64,000 bases of DNA from Aureliella sp046290675 (GCA_046290675.1 JBKAHA010000003.1:434001-498000), one strand, 5' to 3'. Numbered from the stretch's first letter, positions 8,895 to 18,667 are shown. Numbers and translations: made by a program. The notes: generated from the letters alone by a model not told the origin.

Positions 8895-10007
8895 TTAGTC
8901 CAGAAAACGTTCATACAGCTCCTGATATTTCAGGAGCTGTTTTTCTAGGTCGAACGCATCCTTGATCCTCGCTTGGTTTGCTTGTCGAAGTTCGTCACTC
9001 AATGCCCGGTCATTACAGATTTCAACGATTGCGTTGCAGAATCTAGCGTAGTCGCCGCGCGGAATCGCTTGCTTCCTAAGGAGCAAAGAATCGCCTACCA
9101 AGTCGGCGAGACCATCAACATTGAAGCAGATGAACGGCTTAGCGGCAGCCATCGCTTCGAGAACAACGTTGGGCATCCCCTCGTATACAGCGGGTAGGAA
9201 AAGGCACTCGGAGCGGCTGAGCCACTTCGCCGTGTTCGCTTGCCAGCCAACCAGCCGTATGCGTCGCGCATGCCGATTTTGGCTGATCCGTGTCTGCAGG
9301 GATTCTCGCTGATCGCCATCGCCCATAAAGACGACTTCATGATGAGGCAGCCGATCGAGTAACGATTCAAGCTGGTCTGAAAAAGGCAAAACGCCTTTTT
9401 GTGCCGCCAAACGTCCTAGGAACAGTAGGACTTTTGCGTCGGCCGACATCCCAAATTCGGTCCAACAAGCTTCTTCCCTAGCGCGGGATTCGAATTGATC
9501 GAGATTGATTCCATTGGGGATGACCTCGACCTTTTCCGAGGGGATTTTTTCGACGCCAGTGCAGTGTGCTGCGACTGATTCACTAACAGCGACGAGACAT
9601 TCCATTTGCCGCGCCGAAAAGCGTTGCAATCTCTGGCGGATCTGTTCGGGTTGAGCAACACGGGCTCCCCCAAAGAGTTTTGAGTTTTTGGGGGTGGACA
9701 AGGCGGCGGCGAAGTTGGCGTGAAAGAGAAAGGCTTGGACGATATCGGGTTGGTAGGCTCGCCAACGGCGACGAAGTTGCCCCACCGCACTGGGGAACTG
9801 CCAGGGCTTTTGAACTTCGCAGCTATGGACTTTAATGTCTGCCGCCACCAGCGTCTCAACCAAATGGTTTCGCTCGGGCGGGGGGGCTGGCCAAAGCTGC
9901 CATACCTGGACTTCATGTCCATATCTGCGCAAAAACAACGCAAGCTGCACGAAGCACCTTTCTGCGCCTCCCGGATAGAGTTCAGTGATAACGAGGGCGA
10001 TTTTCAT
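8895..10007 (-). CDS. Glycosyltransferase, GT4-like
   Basis: A 370-residue retaining glycosyltransferase of the GT-B fold. The N-terminal acceptor half begins MKIALVITELYPGGAE, with the Gly-rich loop typical of GT4. The C-terminal donor half has LLFLGRLAAQKG and the E-x7-E motif (EGMPNVVLE) that binds the nucleotide sugar. It should build a cell-surface glycan or lipid-linked sugar in the cytoplasm; donor and acceptor are unknown. The ATG at 10007 was chosen over a TTG one codon earlier. It is not in a glycan cluster. Its last codons lie inside the terminator of clpP, which converges on it. Confidence 0.85.
   Translation of the reverse strand: MKIALVITELYPGGAERCFVQLALFLRRYGHEVQVWQLWPAPPPERNHLVETLVAADIKVHSCEVQKPWQFPSAVGQLRRRWRAYQPDIVQAFLFHANFAAALSTPKNSKLFGGARVAQPEQIRQRLQRFSARQMECLVAVSESVAAHCTGVEKIPSEKVEVIPNGINLDQFESRAREEACWTEFGMSADAKVLLFLGRLAAQKGVLPFSDQLESLLDRLPHHEVVFMGDGDQRESLQTRISQNRHARRIRLVGWQANTAKWLSRSECLFLPAVYEGMPNVVLEAMAAAKPFICFNVDGLADLVGDSLLLRKQAIPRGDYARFCNAIVEICNDRALSDELRQANQARIKDAFDLEKQLLKYQELYERFLD
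8915..8946 (+). terminator. Terminator of the clpP operon, inside the convergent gene
   Basis: An 11-bp perfect stem (ACAGCTCCTGA with its complement) and a TATT loop, followed by TTTTTC on the plus strand. It lies within the last codons of the convergent glycosyltransferase gene, so the DNA both ends clpP transcripts and encodes part of the peptide QLLKYQELYERFL. Confidence 0.85.
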
Positions 10008-10314
10008 CAAGGCGAAGGCGAGACGAATTTACGAACTATCGAGCCAACCTGGCCAAACACGTTTGACTTCAAGCTACCTTCGATTGCTGGGAGGAATGTC
10101 ATCCATTGTACCCGCTGGTTTCGGGAATGGCCCTGTGGCCAATCCCGATGAGAGCAATCGAATTCGCTTCGAGGTGATTTCGTGATTGCGCGTGAAGCGG
10201 TATCCTTTTCTGTCGTTGGATTGCGGGCCTTGAATTCGAATCGTGGGGCAGCGGTCCATTCAATGGAGGGTTGCGAATACGCTTAACCGCGGACTTAGGT
10301 GGCTGGAGAGAAAG
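10008..10314. other. Divergent spacer before queA
   Basis: No gene is supported. The queA frame stays open upstream to 10243, but that part has no ribosome site and no similarity to QueA. The spacer should contain divergent promoters for the glycosyltransferase and queA; none is clear. Confidence 0.4.
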
Positions 10315-11370
10315 TTGGACGACGACAGTATTGATCGGTACGACTACTCGTTGCCACGCGAGCTGATTGCTCAGCATCCTGTTGAGCATCGGATTGATGC
10401 TCGGCTCATGTTACTTGATCGTACCCAACAAAAAATTGAGCATCGATACGTTCGGGATCTACCTGAAATTCTGAATTCCGGAGATGCTTTGGTTCTGAAT
10501 GATTCTAAGGTTATCCCTGCACGGCTTATCGGGAAACGAACTTCGACCGGCGGGAAATGGGAAGGATTGTTTCTAAGGCAGGATCAGAGCGGTATTTGGG
10601 AACTGCTGAGCAAGACTCGCGGGAATCTCACTGTTGGCGAAACGATTACGTTGCGGGACCGCGAAGGGAGGGAGAGACCGAAGCTGACCGTTGTAGCTCG
10701 TCTGGAAAACGGTCATCTCGCGGTCCGACCCATTGACGATGAGGATCAAGATCTACTCGATCAGTATGGTCGCGTTCCGTTGCCCCCTTACATCCGCGAC
10801 GGACAGATGGTGGACGAGGATTCACGGACTTACCAAACGGTTTACGCAAAGAATCCCGGGTCGGTAGCGGCCCCAACGGCTGGTCTTCATTTCACGAAGG
10901 ACTTAGTTCGGCATTTGCAGGGGAAAGGCGTGATCACAGCGGCGGTCACGTTGCATGTAGGCCTGGGGACGTTCAAACCGGTGAGTGCGGATCGACTTTC
11001 CGACCACAAGATGCATTCGGAGTTTGGCGAGCTCAGCGAGGCTGCGTCGAAGAAGCTAAAACACTGTCGAGAACATGGTGGTCGCGTCATCGCTGTGGGC
11101 ACGACATCGACTCGCGTCCTGGAGTCGGCAGCGCTCAGTACGGGGAAGCCGTTCTGTCCGTGGCGCGGAGAGACGGACATCTTTGTTCGGCCTCCGTTCG
11201 AGTTTAAGGCCATGGACGCCTTGATGACCAATTTCCACTTACCCAAAAGCACCTTAATGGCCCTTGTCAGTGCTTTTGCTGGACGTGACTTTGTAATGAA
11301 AGCGTATAGCGAAGCCATTGAGCAGCGTTATCGCTTCTACAGTTACGGCGATTGCATGCTCATCGTCTGA
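10315..11370 (+). CDS. queA: S-adenosylmethionine:tRNA ribosyltransferase-isomerase QueA
   Basis: A 351-residue enzyme that transfers and isomerises the ribose of AdoMet onto 7-aminomethyl-deazaguanine in tRNA, giving epoxyqueuosine. Family features are SLPRELIAQHP near the start, VLNDSKVIPARL, the long segment YGRVPLPPYI, AAPTAGLHF, LHVGLGTF and the C-terminal TNFHLPKSTLMALVSAF. The start is taken as TTG at 10315, which has GGAGAG six bases upstream and matches the family N-terminus; the ATG-like start at 10243 would add 24 unrelated residues. No other queuosine gene is near. It is followed closely by the Nudix-like gene and the cysteine desulfurase. Confidence 0.94.
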   Translation: MDDDSIDRYDYSLPRELIAQHPVEHRIDARLMLLDRTQQKIEHRYVRDLPEILNSGDALVLNDSKVIPARLIGKRTSTGGKWEGLFLRQDQSGIWELLSKTRGNLTVGETITLRDREGRERPKLTVVARLENGHLAVRPIDDEDQDLLDQYGRVPLPPYIRDGQMVDEDSRTYQTVYAKNPGSVAAPTAGLHFTKDLVRHLQGKGVITAAVTLHVGLGTFKPVSADRLSDHKMHSEFGELSEAASKKLKHCREHGGRVIAVGTTSTRVLESAALSTGKPFCPWRGETDIFVRPPFEFKAMDALMTNFHLPKSTLMALVSAFAGRDFVMKAYSEAIEQRYRFYSYGDCMLIV

Positions 11371-11468
11371 TGATGGATGGCAGGTGAGATCCGCTTGAGG
11401 TGTTTTCAGGCGAATACCCGTCCTGCATGGTGTTAGCTTCCGAACGCAGAAACGAAAGGTACAAACCG

Positions 11469-12062
11469 TTGAGTGAAGAGCATGTACTGGTGATTCCCGA
11501 GGGACGGTTTCACTCAATTGGACGATTCAGTGGTTTCCGAGCGTTCTCCAAAGATGAGTTTGACGCGCTGCTGGATCCTGCATATATGGAGTTCCGGCCT
11601 CGTAGTACCGTTGAAGAGGACCCGACATTTAAGCAGCTGATTCCCTATGCGGTGCTTCAATGCAATCCCGATCAACCAAGGGTTTTCCAGTACACTCGCG
11701 GTAAGGGGCAAGGCGAAAAACGACTGCATGCACTCCGAAGCGTCGGGATTGGTGGGCACATATCACAAGAAGACGCATCTGGGGATGATCTATATCGATC
11801 AGGAATGGAACGAGAACTCAGTGAAGAGATGGTGATCGAATCCGGATATGAAGAGAAGCCCGTCGGCTTCATCTATGATGATTCCAATCCTGTGGGACGC
11901 GTTCACTTGGGCGTTGTCCATTTGATCACTCTTCCTGACGACCAGGCACACGCTCGGGAGACGGAATTGACTCACAGTGGATTCGTGGACGTCAACGAAA
12001 TGAAGTCCGAGCTGGACAGCTTCGAAACTTGGTCACAGCTTTGCTTGACACACCTCTTTTAG
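11469..12062 (+). CDS. Nudix-like predicted phosphoesterase
   Basis: About 197 residues if started at the TTG at 11469, which has AAGG ten bases upstream and begins SEEHVLVIPEG, as in relatives of COG4112 (predicted MutT-like phosphoesterases). The frame is open to 11400. Motifs: GIGGHIS followed by RELSEE, a degenerate Nudix box in which the spacing is lengthened and the usual Gly after EE is Val. It would cleave a nucleoside diphosphate-linked compound, with metal held by the RELSEE acids; the substrate is unknown. The gene lies 98 bases after queA and may share its transcript. Confidence 0.72.
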   Translation: MSEEHVLVIPEGRFHSIGRFSGFRAFSKDEFDALLDPAYMEFRPRSTVEEDPTFKQLIPYAVLQCNPDQPRVFQYTRGKGQGEKRLHALRSVGIGGHISQEDASGDDLYRSGMERELSEEMVIESGYEEKPVGFIYDDSNPVGRVHLGVVHLITLPDDQAHARETELTHSGFVDVNEMKSELDSFETWSQLCLTHLF

Positions 12063-12159
12063 TCTCACGCCGGAAGCGAATCTGCGGTAACGGGTGTTGC
12101 AGCGGGTGGCCGCTGTCTGACGTCGAGGTTTGCCGCCGTACTGTTGAGGCCGCAGTTTT

Positions 12160-13374
12160 GTGATTTACTTGGACAACCACGCGACGACTCCCCTCGATCC
12201 TGAAGCGCTCGAGGCGATGCTCCCACTACTGCGGGATCAGTTCGCGAACCCTGGAAGCACGACGCATCAGGCAGGACGCGACGTCGCGAATCTTGTGTCC
12301 AGCGCGTTGCAGGCGATTGCAAACTGTATCGGTGCTCAGGAAGATGAGGTTGTCTTCACTAGTGGTGCCACTGAAAGCAACAACTTGGCAGTGGCTGGCA
12401 TATGTCTGCATCCACGACAGAAACGCCGCAAGGTGATCAGTGTTGCGACGGAACATCCCGCGTTAATTGACCCCATAAAGCGGCTCGAAAAACATGGATT
12501 TGAAGTCTGCTGGATGCCAGTCTATCCGCAACAATCTGAAACACCTGGCCGAGTGGATCTGGAGTGTCTGTTAGATGCCATTGATGAAGACACCGCGTTA
12601 GTGAGCATCATGCTTGCGAACAACGAGATCGGAACGCTGCAACCGCTCCGCGACATTGCAGACTGCTGTCACGGGGCAGGAGCGATTCTTCACTCGGATG
12701 CGACGCAAGCAGTAGGACGTTTGCCTGTTGATGTCGGGGAACTGGGTGTCGACTTGCTGAGCTTCTCTGCACATAAATTCTACGGACCCAAAGGGGTTGG
12801 CGGCCTGTATGTCCATCGCCGGGAAAGGAGGTTACGCTTGGCGCCGCAAATTGTCGGTGGCGGCCAGCAACAGAACATCCGTTCGGGTACCCTCAACGCG
12901 CCCGGAATCGTGGGCATGGCAAAAGCGTTAGAAATTTGCTGCCGTAACCTCGGTGACGATTCGGAACGGATCACATCAATGCGCAATCAGCTTTGGTCCC
13001 GAATCCAAGAGTTGGTTCCTGAGGCGATGCTGAACGGACCAGCAATTCCGATCGCGAAGAATCTAGCTTCACTTAGCAAGGGAGGAGGATCGTTGAGCAG
13101 ACTGCCTGGCAATCTGAACGTGAGCTTCCTGCCAATTGAGGGGCAGAGCCTTATGCTGGAGTTGCCTGAGCTAGCGGTTAGTAGCGGGAGTGCTTGCGCG
13201 AGTGCGGATCCAAGCCCTAGTCATGTCCTCACCCAACTGGGGCTTTCCGAGGACCGGGCTCGCAGTAGCATTCGGTTTGGTGTTGGTCGCATGAATACCA
13301 TGTCGGAAATGGAAACGGTCGCGAACTGGATTCACCAGGCGGTCATCGGCCTACGAACGCGTATGGGAATCTAG
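12160..13374 (+). CDS. Cysteine desulfurase, NifS/IscS type
   Basis: A 404-residue PLP enzyme that removes sulfur from cysteine as a bound persulfide for Fe-S clusters or thiolated tRNA. It begins IYLDNHATTPLDP, the hallmark N-terminus. The PLP lysine lies in SFSAHKFYGPKG and the sulfur-carrying Cys in SSGSACASADPSPSH. Start is GTG at 12160. The short Cys loop is of the NifS/IscS class rather than SufS. No iscU, sufU or thiI is adjacent, so the sulfur acceptor is not given by context. Confidence 0.92.
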   Translation: MIYLDNHATTPLDPEALEAMLPLLRDQFANPGSTTHQAGRDVANLVSSALQAIANCIGAQEDEVVFTSGATESNNLAVAGICLHPRQKRRKVISVATEHPALIDPIKRLEKHGFEVCWMPVYPQQSETPGRVDLECLLDAIDEDTALVSIMLANNEIGTLQPLRDIADCCHGAGAILHSDATQAVGRLPVDVGELGVDLLSFSAHKFYGPKGVGGLYVHRRERRLRLAPQIVGGGQQQNIRSGTLNAPGIVGMAKALEICCRNLGDDSERITSMRNQLWSRIQELVPEAMLNGPAIPIAKNLASLSKGGGSLSRLPGNLNVSFLPIEGQSLMLELPELAVSSGSACASADPSPSHVLTQLGLSEDRARSSIRFGVGRMNTMSEMETVANWIHQAVIGLRTRMGI

Positions 13375-13413
13375 ACAGCCAAGTTAGTGTCAGCTCGACC
13401 GTGGCTGAATCTG

Positions 13414-14334
13414 CTAGTTATTCTCTTGAGTCTGAGAGCTGAATGTACTCTCAAAAATCTTGTCCGCATTCCCCGCTTCGAACCCTTCGCGCCGGTGCTT
13501 TCGTTCAATCTGGTTCGCAGCTAATTCTGAGAACTCGGGTAGGACCTTTCGTTCCGCAAATTCAACGTAAGATCCTGCAATCGCTTCGGTTACAGTACCC
13601 ATGTCGGAAGCGAATTCGGCGTCGACCATCTCAGCGACAGAGCTGCTCTGCAGTAGCAATTTGTCTGGACTGATTTTGATCTTTCCGCCCGCGTCGTTCA
13701 GTCGAATGTCGATGGACTCCAAGAACTCGTTAAACGACTCGATGTGATTGTAGGGTGATGGAAGATTGTGGACGCTGATTGTGAAATGATTTAGGTAGTA
13801 GCGATTGTAGATCACCCACGCTGCGTACTCGCTTTCCTCTGCTAGTCGTTGGTAGTCGGAGAGCGTGGGAGTTCGCCACAAGGCACGATGGAGATATTCA
13901 TCAACTTGGCCGCCGTTGTTCAGATCCAGGCCATCAACTGGATCGCTAGTGACTTCATCGGTGTACGAGCGAATGATCTCAGCTGCTTCAGCCGAAAGGT
14001 CGTCCACCCGAAGTTCGCTAATGAAGATTCGCGGATAGTGATCTTCCGGTGGAGCGTACCAGAACGCATCCAACTTCTTGGCTGGGAAGTGATATGGATC
14101 CATTCGCTGATAGCCATAATGCAAGAAGATCTTCTCGAAGGACCGGATGCCCAGGTTACGCACGCCCATCGTCCGAAAAGCAATATGATCGTTCTCGATT
14201 GCATCTTGTGAGGGAACGATATCTGCTTGAACCATGGCCTCGAGGATCTTGGAAACGGCAGGCACTCGTTCTTGGTACCTTCGCATTAGGCCTTTTAGCA
14301 CTAGGTCCAGAGCACCCTGGTTTCCAGTTGTCAC
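13414..14334 (-). CDS. DUF1338 protein, 2-oxoadipate dioxygenase/decarboxylase-like
   Basis: A 306-residue protein of the DUF1338 family, distant VOC-fold Fe(II) enzymes. The best-known member, HglS (YdcJ), turns 2-oxoadipate into 2-hydroxyglutarate in lysine breakdown. The three metal ligands expected are present: His in ENDHIAFRT, His in LNHFTISVHN and Glu in GSYVEFAER. The GTG at 14334 is preferred because AGAAGGA lies eight bases upstream; the frame is open to 14412. No lysine-catabolism neighbours are seen, so the exact substrate is unsettled. It converges with the cysteine desulfurase gene. Confidence 0.85.
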   Translation of the reverse strand: MTTGNQGALDLVLKGLMRRYQERVPAVSKILEAMVQADIVPSQDAIENDHIAFRTMGVRNLGIRSFEKIFLHYGYQRMDPYHFPAKKLDAFWYAPPEDHYPRIFISELRVDDLSAEAAEIIRSYTDEVTSDPVDGLDLNNGGQVDEYLHRALWRTPTLSDYQRLAEESEYAAWVIYNRYYLNHFTISVHNLPSPYNHIESFNEFLESIDIRLNDAGGKIKISPDKLLLQSSSVAEMVDAEFASDMGTVTEAIAGSYVEFAERKVLPEFSELAANQIERKHRREGFEAGNADKIFESTFSSQTQENN

Positions 14335-14989
14335 GGCGATATTCCTTCTTGAAATCAAGTTGCGATTTTCTCTAAGTCGGCCAGGGCTGTCTTGATATGC
14401 TGATGAAGACACTTATGGACTTGCTGTCCGTCTCGCTTTGGTAGTAGGTGTTCCCGCTGCCACTTGGCGCCAGAAAAACGACGACCACTATCGTTTATTT
14501 CTATCCGATCTCAGTAGATCGAGGAATCGTGGGTCGCGAGTGTGCCAGGGCTAACCTGAGTTTGAAGATTGGCGTTTCCACTTCCCGCTCGGACAGGCCG
14601 TCTCCGCCGTGATTCCTCGACGACCCGCTTCGCATGTTCCGCTCGAAAAGGATGCGTTGGGAAGCGTTCGAAACGACTTCGCAAACTGAAACGGTGATTT
14701 GCCCTTGGGTACCAGTGTGTGGCGGGCGATGCCCTAACTATGGGTTAGATCAGACAAATCGCAATTGAATGGATGAAGCGTGGAATTTGAAATGTCAGGG
14801 CGACTGAGGAACGAATCAAACAATGTGGATTTGAGTCCGCATTCGCATCAAGCTTTAGGAAAATCGTGCCGATAGTAAAAAATACCGATTAGATAGAACG
14901 GACATGCAGCGACGCAATGTTGTCGCTGCAGTGCTCGTCGCTTGACTGCTGGATGAAGCGGTCGACTCCCCTGCCCTACCCCTGAAGAT
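14335..14989. other. Long intergenic region with a hairpin
   Basis: About 650 bases without a supported gene. At 14905-14930 a perfect nine-base inverted repeat (TGCAGCGAC and complement, eight-base loop) lies about 60 bases before the next start; it has no T run, so it is more likely an operator or leader hairpin than a terminator. The rest shows no repeat or coding signal. Confidence 0.45.
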
Positions 14990-15844
14990 ATGCCCCGCCG
15001 ATTTTCACAGATTGCTTGCTATTGCAGACATTTCTCCAGTCTGCGCGGAGCGGTTATGTGCGCGATGACGCTAGCTATGGCGGTGTTTGGGGCCGGTTGC
15101 GGGACAACGCAAAGCTACAAAGCCACGGAACAGTTGCTCATGAGTGACGCTGTGGACGCGACGATCGCTCAACTGGATTTCGAGCCTCTCTCTGGGCAGA
15201 AGGTGTATTTAGACGCAACTTACTTGAAGACTCTCAAGAGTCCGTTCCTGATTGACTCGGATTACGTGATCAGCTCGCTTCGACAGCAGATGTTGGCAGC
15301 CAATATCTTGCTTGTCGAGCAGCGAGAGCAGGCCGATCTCATCGCCGAAGCGCGGATTGGAGCCCTAGGGCTTGATGGACATAACGTGACTTATGGAGTG
15401 CCCGCTAGCAACGCAATCTCGTCCGCGTCTTCTGTGTTTGCAAACGCCCCGGTGATTCCCCGGATTCCTGAATTGTCTCTTGCCCGACGGGAAGCGAAGC
15501 AAGGTGCGGCAAAGATCGCTGTCTTTGCTTACGAGCGAGACGGTCGAAGACCCGTTTGGCAGTCTGGGATTGCTCAAGCTTCCTCGAGCGCTAAAGACAT
15601 GTGGATTCTTGGCGTTGGACCTTGGCAGAGCGGCAGTATCTACGAAGGGACACGTTTTGCTGGGAGCAAAATCGGCGGTCGTGAGTTGCTTGCTGACCGC
15701 GAGAAAGAGTTGCGTCGAACAGACGACTTCCTAGCCTACAGCTCCGGCCAGGTTTTTGAAACCGTCCAGGAATCTGAAGTGTCGCCGAGCGGTTCCGGTG
15801 TTGCACTCGCCTCCGCTGTCGAGCCGAGCGAAGCGGACCAATAG
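14990..15844 (+). CDS. Predicted lipoprotein, DUF6655-like
   Basis: A 284-residue protein with an Arg-rich N-terminus, a hydrophobic stretch (residues about 21-36) and a Cys at FGAGCGTT that fits a relaxed lipobox. Directly after it comes SYKATEQLLMSDAVD, a segment I associate with the planctomycete family DUF6655, of unknown role. It resembles periplasmic lipoproteins that probe fast-degrading ABC-type lipid or stress functions, but no specific role can be argued. A second possible start at 15056 has GGAG upstream but would give a signal with no positive charge. Stands alone before the redox operon, 232 bases away. Confidence 0.68.
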   Translation: MPRRFSQIACYCRHFSSLRGAVMCAMTLAMAVFGAGCGTTQSYKATEQLLMSDAVDATIAQLDFEPLSGQKVYLDATYLKTLKSPFLIDSDYVISSLRQQMLAANILLVEQREQADLIAEARIGALGLDGHNVTYGVPASNAISSASSVFANAPVIPRIPELSLARREAKQGAAKIAVFAYERDGRRPVWQSGIAQASSSAKDMWILGVGPWQSGSIYEGTRFAGSKIGGRELLADREKELRRTDDFLAYSSGQVFETVQESEVSPSGSGVALASAVEPSEADQ

Positions 15845-16076
15845 CAGCATTGCGGATCAGACGTTCTGCGGGTGAGCATGAAACGGATCTGAATTTCTGA
15901 AGCGCGCTGTCAGTGGCGTCGATAAGTCAGTATGGCCCCGTCTGAAAGGTGGGGATTGCTAGCAATTCAAAGATGCCTTCAGGTCCGGACGATGGTTGTT
16001 GTGACGCAACCCGAGATCAGCGGATTCGATGGCTACTTGTCGTCATTAGCCCACCCCACAATGCTGCAACGGCAAT

Positions 16077-17852
16077 ATGTCTGAAGCCTCCATTGAAGTT
16101 CAAAGGCCGGATCGATGGGATCACCCATTGGCCGACGACATGACCAAGGAGCGAGTCGACTGGCTCTTGCGACAGCCTCCGTTCTGCGACATGAATGTAG
16201 AACGCTTTGCCCGCAGCACACCTCTTGCGGACATTCTGCGGAACGACGCCCGAGTGCTCAATCTGCGTAAGGGAGATGTTGTCTTTCGTGAGGGCCAATA
16301 CGGGGGGACTGCGTATCTCGTATTAGACGGCGTCATTCGTATTTCACTTTCGAAGCTGCTAGCAAAGCAGAAGAAGGGACGACGTTCTCGCTCCAAGAAT
16401 CAATGGCTTGGATTTCTGCGTCGACGCAAATACAAGAACGACGATCGCCGCGACTCTCGACGCGGGCCTCGCAGTCAGACGTCCGCAAGTGAATCGGGGG
16501 GCAAGCAACCTCAAATTGCTTACCGCGGGACTGGTAGTGAGACACGGATCTTTCTTCAGGATGTTCCGGGGGTTCTAGACGAGCATGCGACTGCTGCGAT
16601 TGAACCGGGCGAAATGTTCGGCGAGATGGCAGCTGTAACTCGAACGCCACGTGATTTCACGGCGTTCGCAGAAAAGGACTGTGCCGTTCTTGAAATACGT
16701 TGGCAAGGACTAAAGCTACTCAAGCAGGATCCCGCCTTTCGAAATCTGCTGGACGAGCGATATCGTGGTGAGGTTCTCAAGAATCACCTTCGCGAGACGA
16801 ACCTATTCCGGTTCGTGCCCGAAGAAAATCTGGATCACATCGTCGAGTCGACCAAGCTCGAGTCTTTCGGGAGCCTCGAATGGTACGCCGAATATCGCAA
16901 ACGCAGCAATCAGTCGCCGAGTAAGAGGATCGAAGCGGAGCCACTCATTGCAGAGGAAGGCAGCTACGCAACAGGTTTGTGGATTGTGCGAGGAGGATTT
17001 GCACGGCTCAGTCGCCGACAGGGGGCAGGCCACAGGACTCTTTCCTATTTGGGCAAGGGCCAGATCTACGGCTTGTCAGAGCTCGTGCACAACTTCACGC
17101 AAGCAGGAAAGTCTCCGCCCTTACCGTATCAAGAGTCACTGCGTGCGATTGGGTACGTTGATGCTCTCTGTGTGCCGAAACAAGTCGTCATTGAGCATGT
17201 GCTTCCGTTTGTGCGACGCGGCGATCTGCCTTCACCGATCGAGTCACCGCGATATCAGTTCGGGCAGCCGATTGTTGATGCACCGTTGGTGGATTCCGAG
17301 CACAACGTGGAGACAGGTTTGCTCGAGTTCTTGGTCGAGCAACGATTGATGAATGGCCATAAGACAATGGTCATTGATACCGAGCGATGCACTCGATGCG
17401 ATGATTGCGTCCGAGCCTGCGCTTCGACTCACGGTGGGACTCCTGTGTTTGCTCGCGAAGGCCCGCAATACGGTCCGTGGATGTTCGCGCACGCATGCAT
17501 GCACTGCGAGGATCCCGTATGCATGATCGGATGTCCCACTGGCGCTATCCATCGAGATCATGACTCAGGTCTGGTCGAAATCAATGAGCAGACATGCATT
17601 GGATGCTCTGGATGCGCCCAGAGTTGTCCATACGACAACATCCGGATGGTAACCGCATCGGACAATCGTGGGCGGGCCAAAGTGGATCAGAACACCGGAC
17701 TCCCCATTCTGCAAGCTTCAAAATGTGATTTGTGCTCCTCTGCTGGCGGGCGTCCGTCCTGCCAGGCCGCGTGTCCACACGATGCATTGGTTCGATTGGA
17801 CATGTCGGATTTGCAGACAATGGGTGATTGGATGCAAAGGAGGACCGGCTGA
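16077..17852 (+). CDS. Cyclic-nucleotide-binding-domain/four-cluster ferredoxin fusion
   Basis: A 591-residue soluble protein. Two CRP-like nucleotide-binding folds come first: about 55-250 (RKGDVVFREGQYGGTAYLV ... EPGEMFGEMAAV) and 255-390 (LIAEEGSYATGLWIVRGG ... LGKGQIYGLSEL). The first is split by a basic insertion of about 45 residues (KKGRRSRSKNQ ... RRKYKNDDRRD). From about 437 there is a four-cluster ferredoxin domain with 16 Cys: CTRCDDCVRAC, CMHCEDPVCMIGC, CIGCSGCAQSC and CDLCx8CQAAC, like DmsB, NrfC and FdnH subunits. It should pass electrons in the cytoplasm to the membrane partner encoded next. Its stop overlaps that start (ATGA). Ligand of the CNB folds unknown. Confidence 0.9.
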   Translation: MSEASIEVQRPDRWDHPLADDMTKERVDWLLRQPPFCDMNVERFARSTPLADILRNDARVLNLRKGDVVFREGQYGGTAYLVLDGVIRISLSKLLAKQKKGRRSRSKNQWLGFLRRRKYKNDDRRDSRRGPRSQTSASESGGKQPQIAYRGTGSETRIFLQDVPGVLDEHATAAIEPGEMFGEMAAVTRTPRDFTAFAEKDCAVLEIRWQGLKLLKQDPAFRNLLDERYRGEVLKNHLRETNLFRFVPEENLDHIVESTKLESFGSLEWYAEYRKRSNQSPSKRIEAEPLIAEEGSYATGLWIVRGGFARLSRRQGAGHRTLSYLGKGQIYGLSELVHNFTQAGKSPPLPYQESLRAIGYVDALCVPKQVVIEHVLPFVRRGDLPSPIESPRYQFGQPIVDAPLVDSEHNVETGLLEFLVEQRLMNGHKTMVIDTERCTRCDDCVRACASTHGGTPVFAREGPQYGPWMFAHACMHCEDPVCMIGCPTGAIHRDHDSGLVEINEQTCIGCSGCAQSCPYDNIRMVTASDNRGRAKVDQNTGLPILQASKCDLCSSAGGRPSCQAACPHDALVRLDMSDLQTMGDWMQRRTG

Positions 17853-18667
17853 TGCAAGGACGTCAACGAAGATGGATGTCAGCCACATTCACATTGGCTT
17901 GTGTGGCGATCACGGCGGGCGCATTGCAATACTGCCGCGACCATCTTGGCGATGAATCCACAATGACCGGATGGACGTTGTTGGCAGCAACAGTAGGTCT
18001 GTACTTGCTCTCGCTGCGAAAGAAACTCATTCGTTGGAAGATGGGGCCCGTCGCGGGCTGGCTGCAAATGCATGCTTATCTGGGCAGCTTCGCCAGCATT
18101 GTGTTTTTGATGCACATCGGTTGGCCGGTACGAGGAATCTTTGAGTCTCTGCTCGCATTCTCATTCGCCTTTGTGTCCGTCAGCGGAATCGTGCTTGGCT
18201 ATTTGAGTCGGAGTACGCCTCGAAAACTGGCTGCGATCGCGCAAGATCATCATTTGGAACGGATTCCAGCCCTGCAAGCGAGCGTTGCACAAAGTGCACA
18301 CGCTGTTGCCATCGCGTCGGCGGACTTTGGGGAAGGCGCGACTCTTTCGGAGTTCTACCAACGTCGACTATTGCCCTTCTTCCAAATGCGGAGAGGCCTG
18401 TTCTATACGTTGCTGCCGAATGGAATGCGGCGTCGACAATTGCTTCGAGAACTCGGTGACCTGGATCGCTATCTCGCTGAGCAAGGAGTCGAAAGCCGAA
18501 AGCAACTGGCGGATATGGTCTGTTCGAAGGATGATCTGGACTACCACTGCGCACTACAGACCCGGTTGCGAGCGCTGTTCACGGCTCATGTTGCATTGAC
18601 ATGGGCGCTTGCCGTGATGGTCGGAGTGCATGTTGTTCTCGTCTTCCGGTTTCAGGGGGCGATGTGA
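17852..18667 (+). CDS. Membrane protein, di-haem cytochrome b-like
   Basis: A 271-residue membrane protein with about five helices. Two of them carry paired His exactly 14 residues apart: MHAYLG...FLMHIG and TAHVAL...VGVHVV. That is the spacing used in cytochrome b to hold two stacked b haems across the membrane. A cytoplasmic or periplasmic helical loop of about 110 residues, rich in Arg and Gln, separates the two pairs. Start is ATG 17852 overlapping the previous stop, with AAAGGAGG eight bases upstream. It should link the ferredoxin fusion on one side to the multihaem protein on the other. Its stop again overlaps the next start. Confidence 0.85.
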   Translation: MQGRQRRWMSATFTLACVAITAGALQYCRDHLGDESTMTGWTLLAATVGLYLLSLRKKLIRWKMGPVAGWLQMHAYLGSFASIVFLMHIGWPVRGIFESLLAFSFAFVSVSGIVLGYLSRSTPRKLAAIAQDHHLERIPALQASVAQSAHAVAIASADFGEGATLSEFYQRRLLPFFQMRRGLFYTLLPNGMRRRQLLRELGDLDRYLAEQGVESRKQLADMVCSKDDLDYHCALQTRLRALFTAHVALTWALAVMVGVHVVLVFRFQGAM

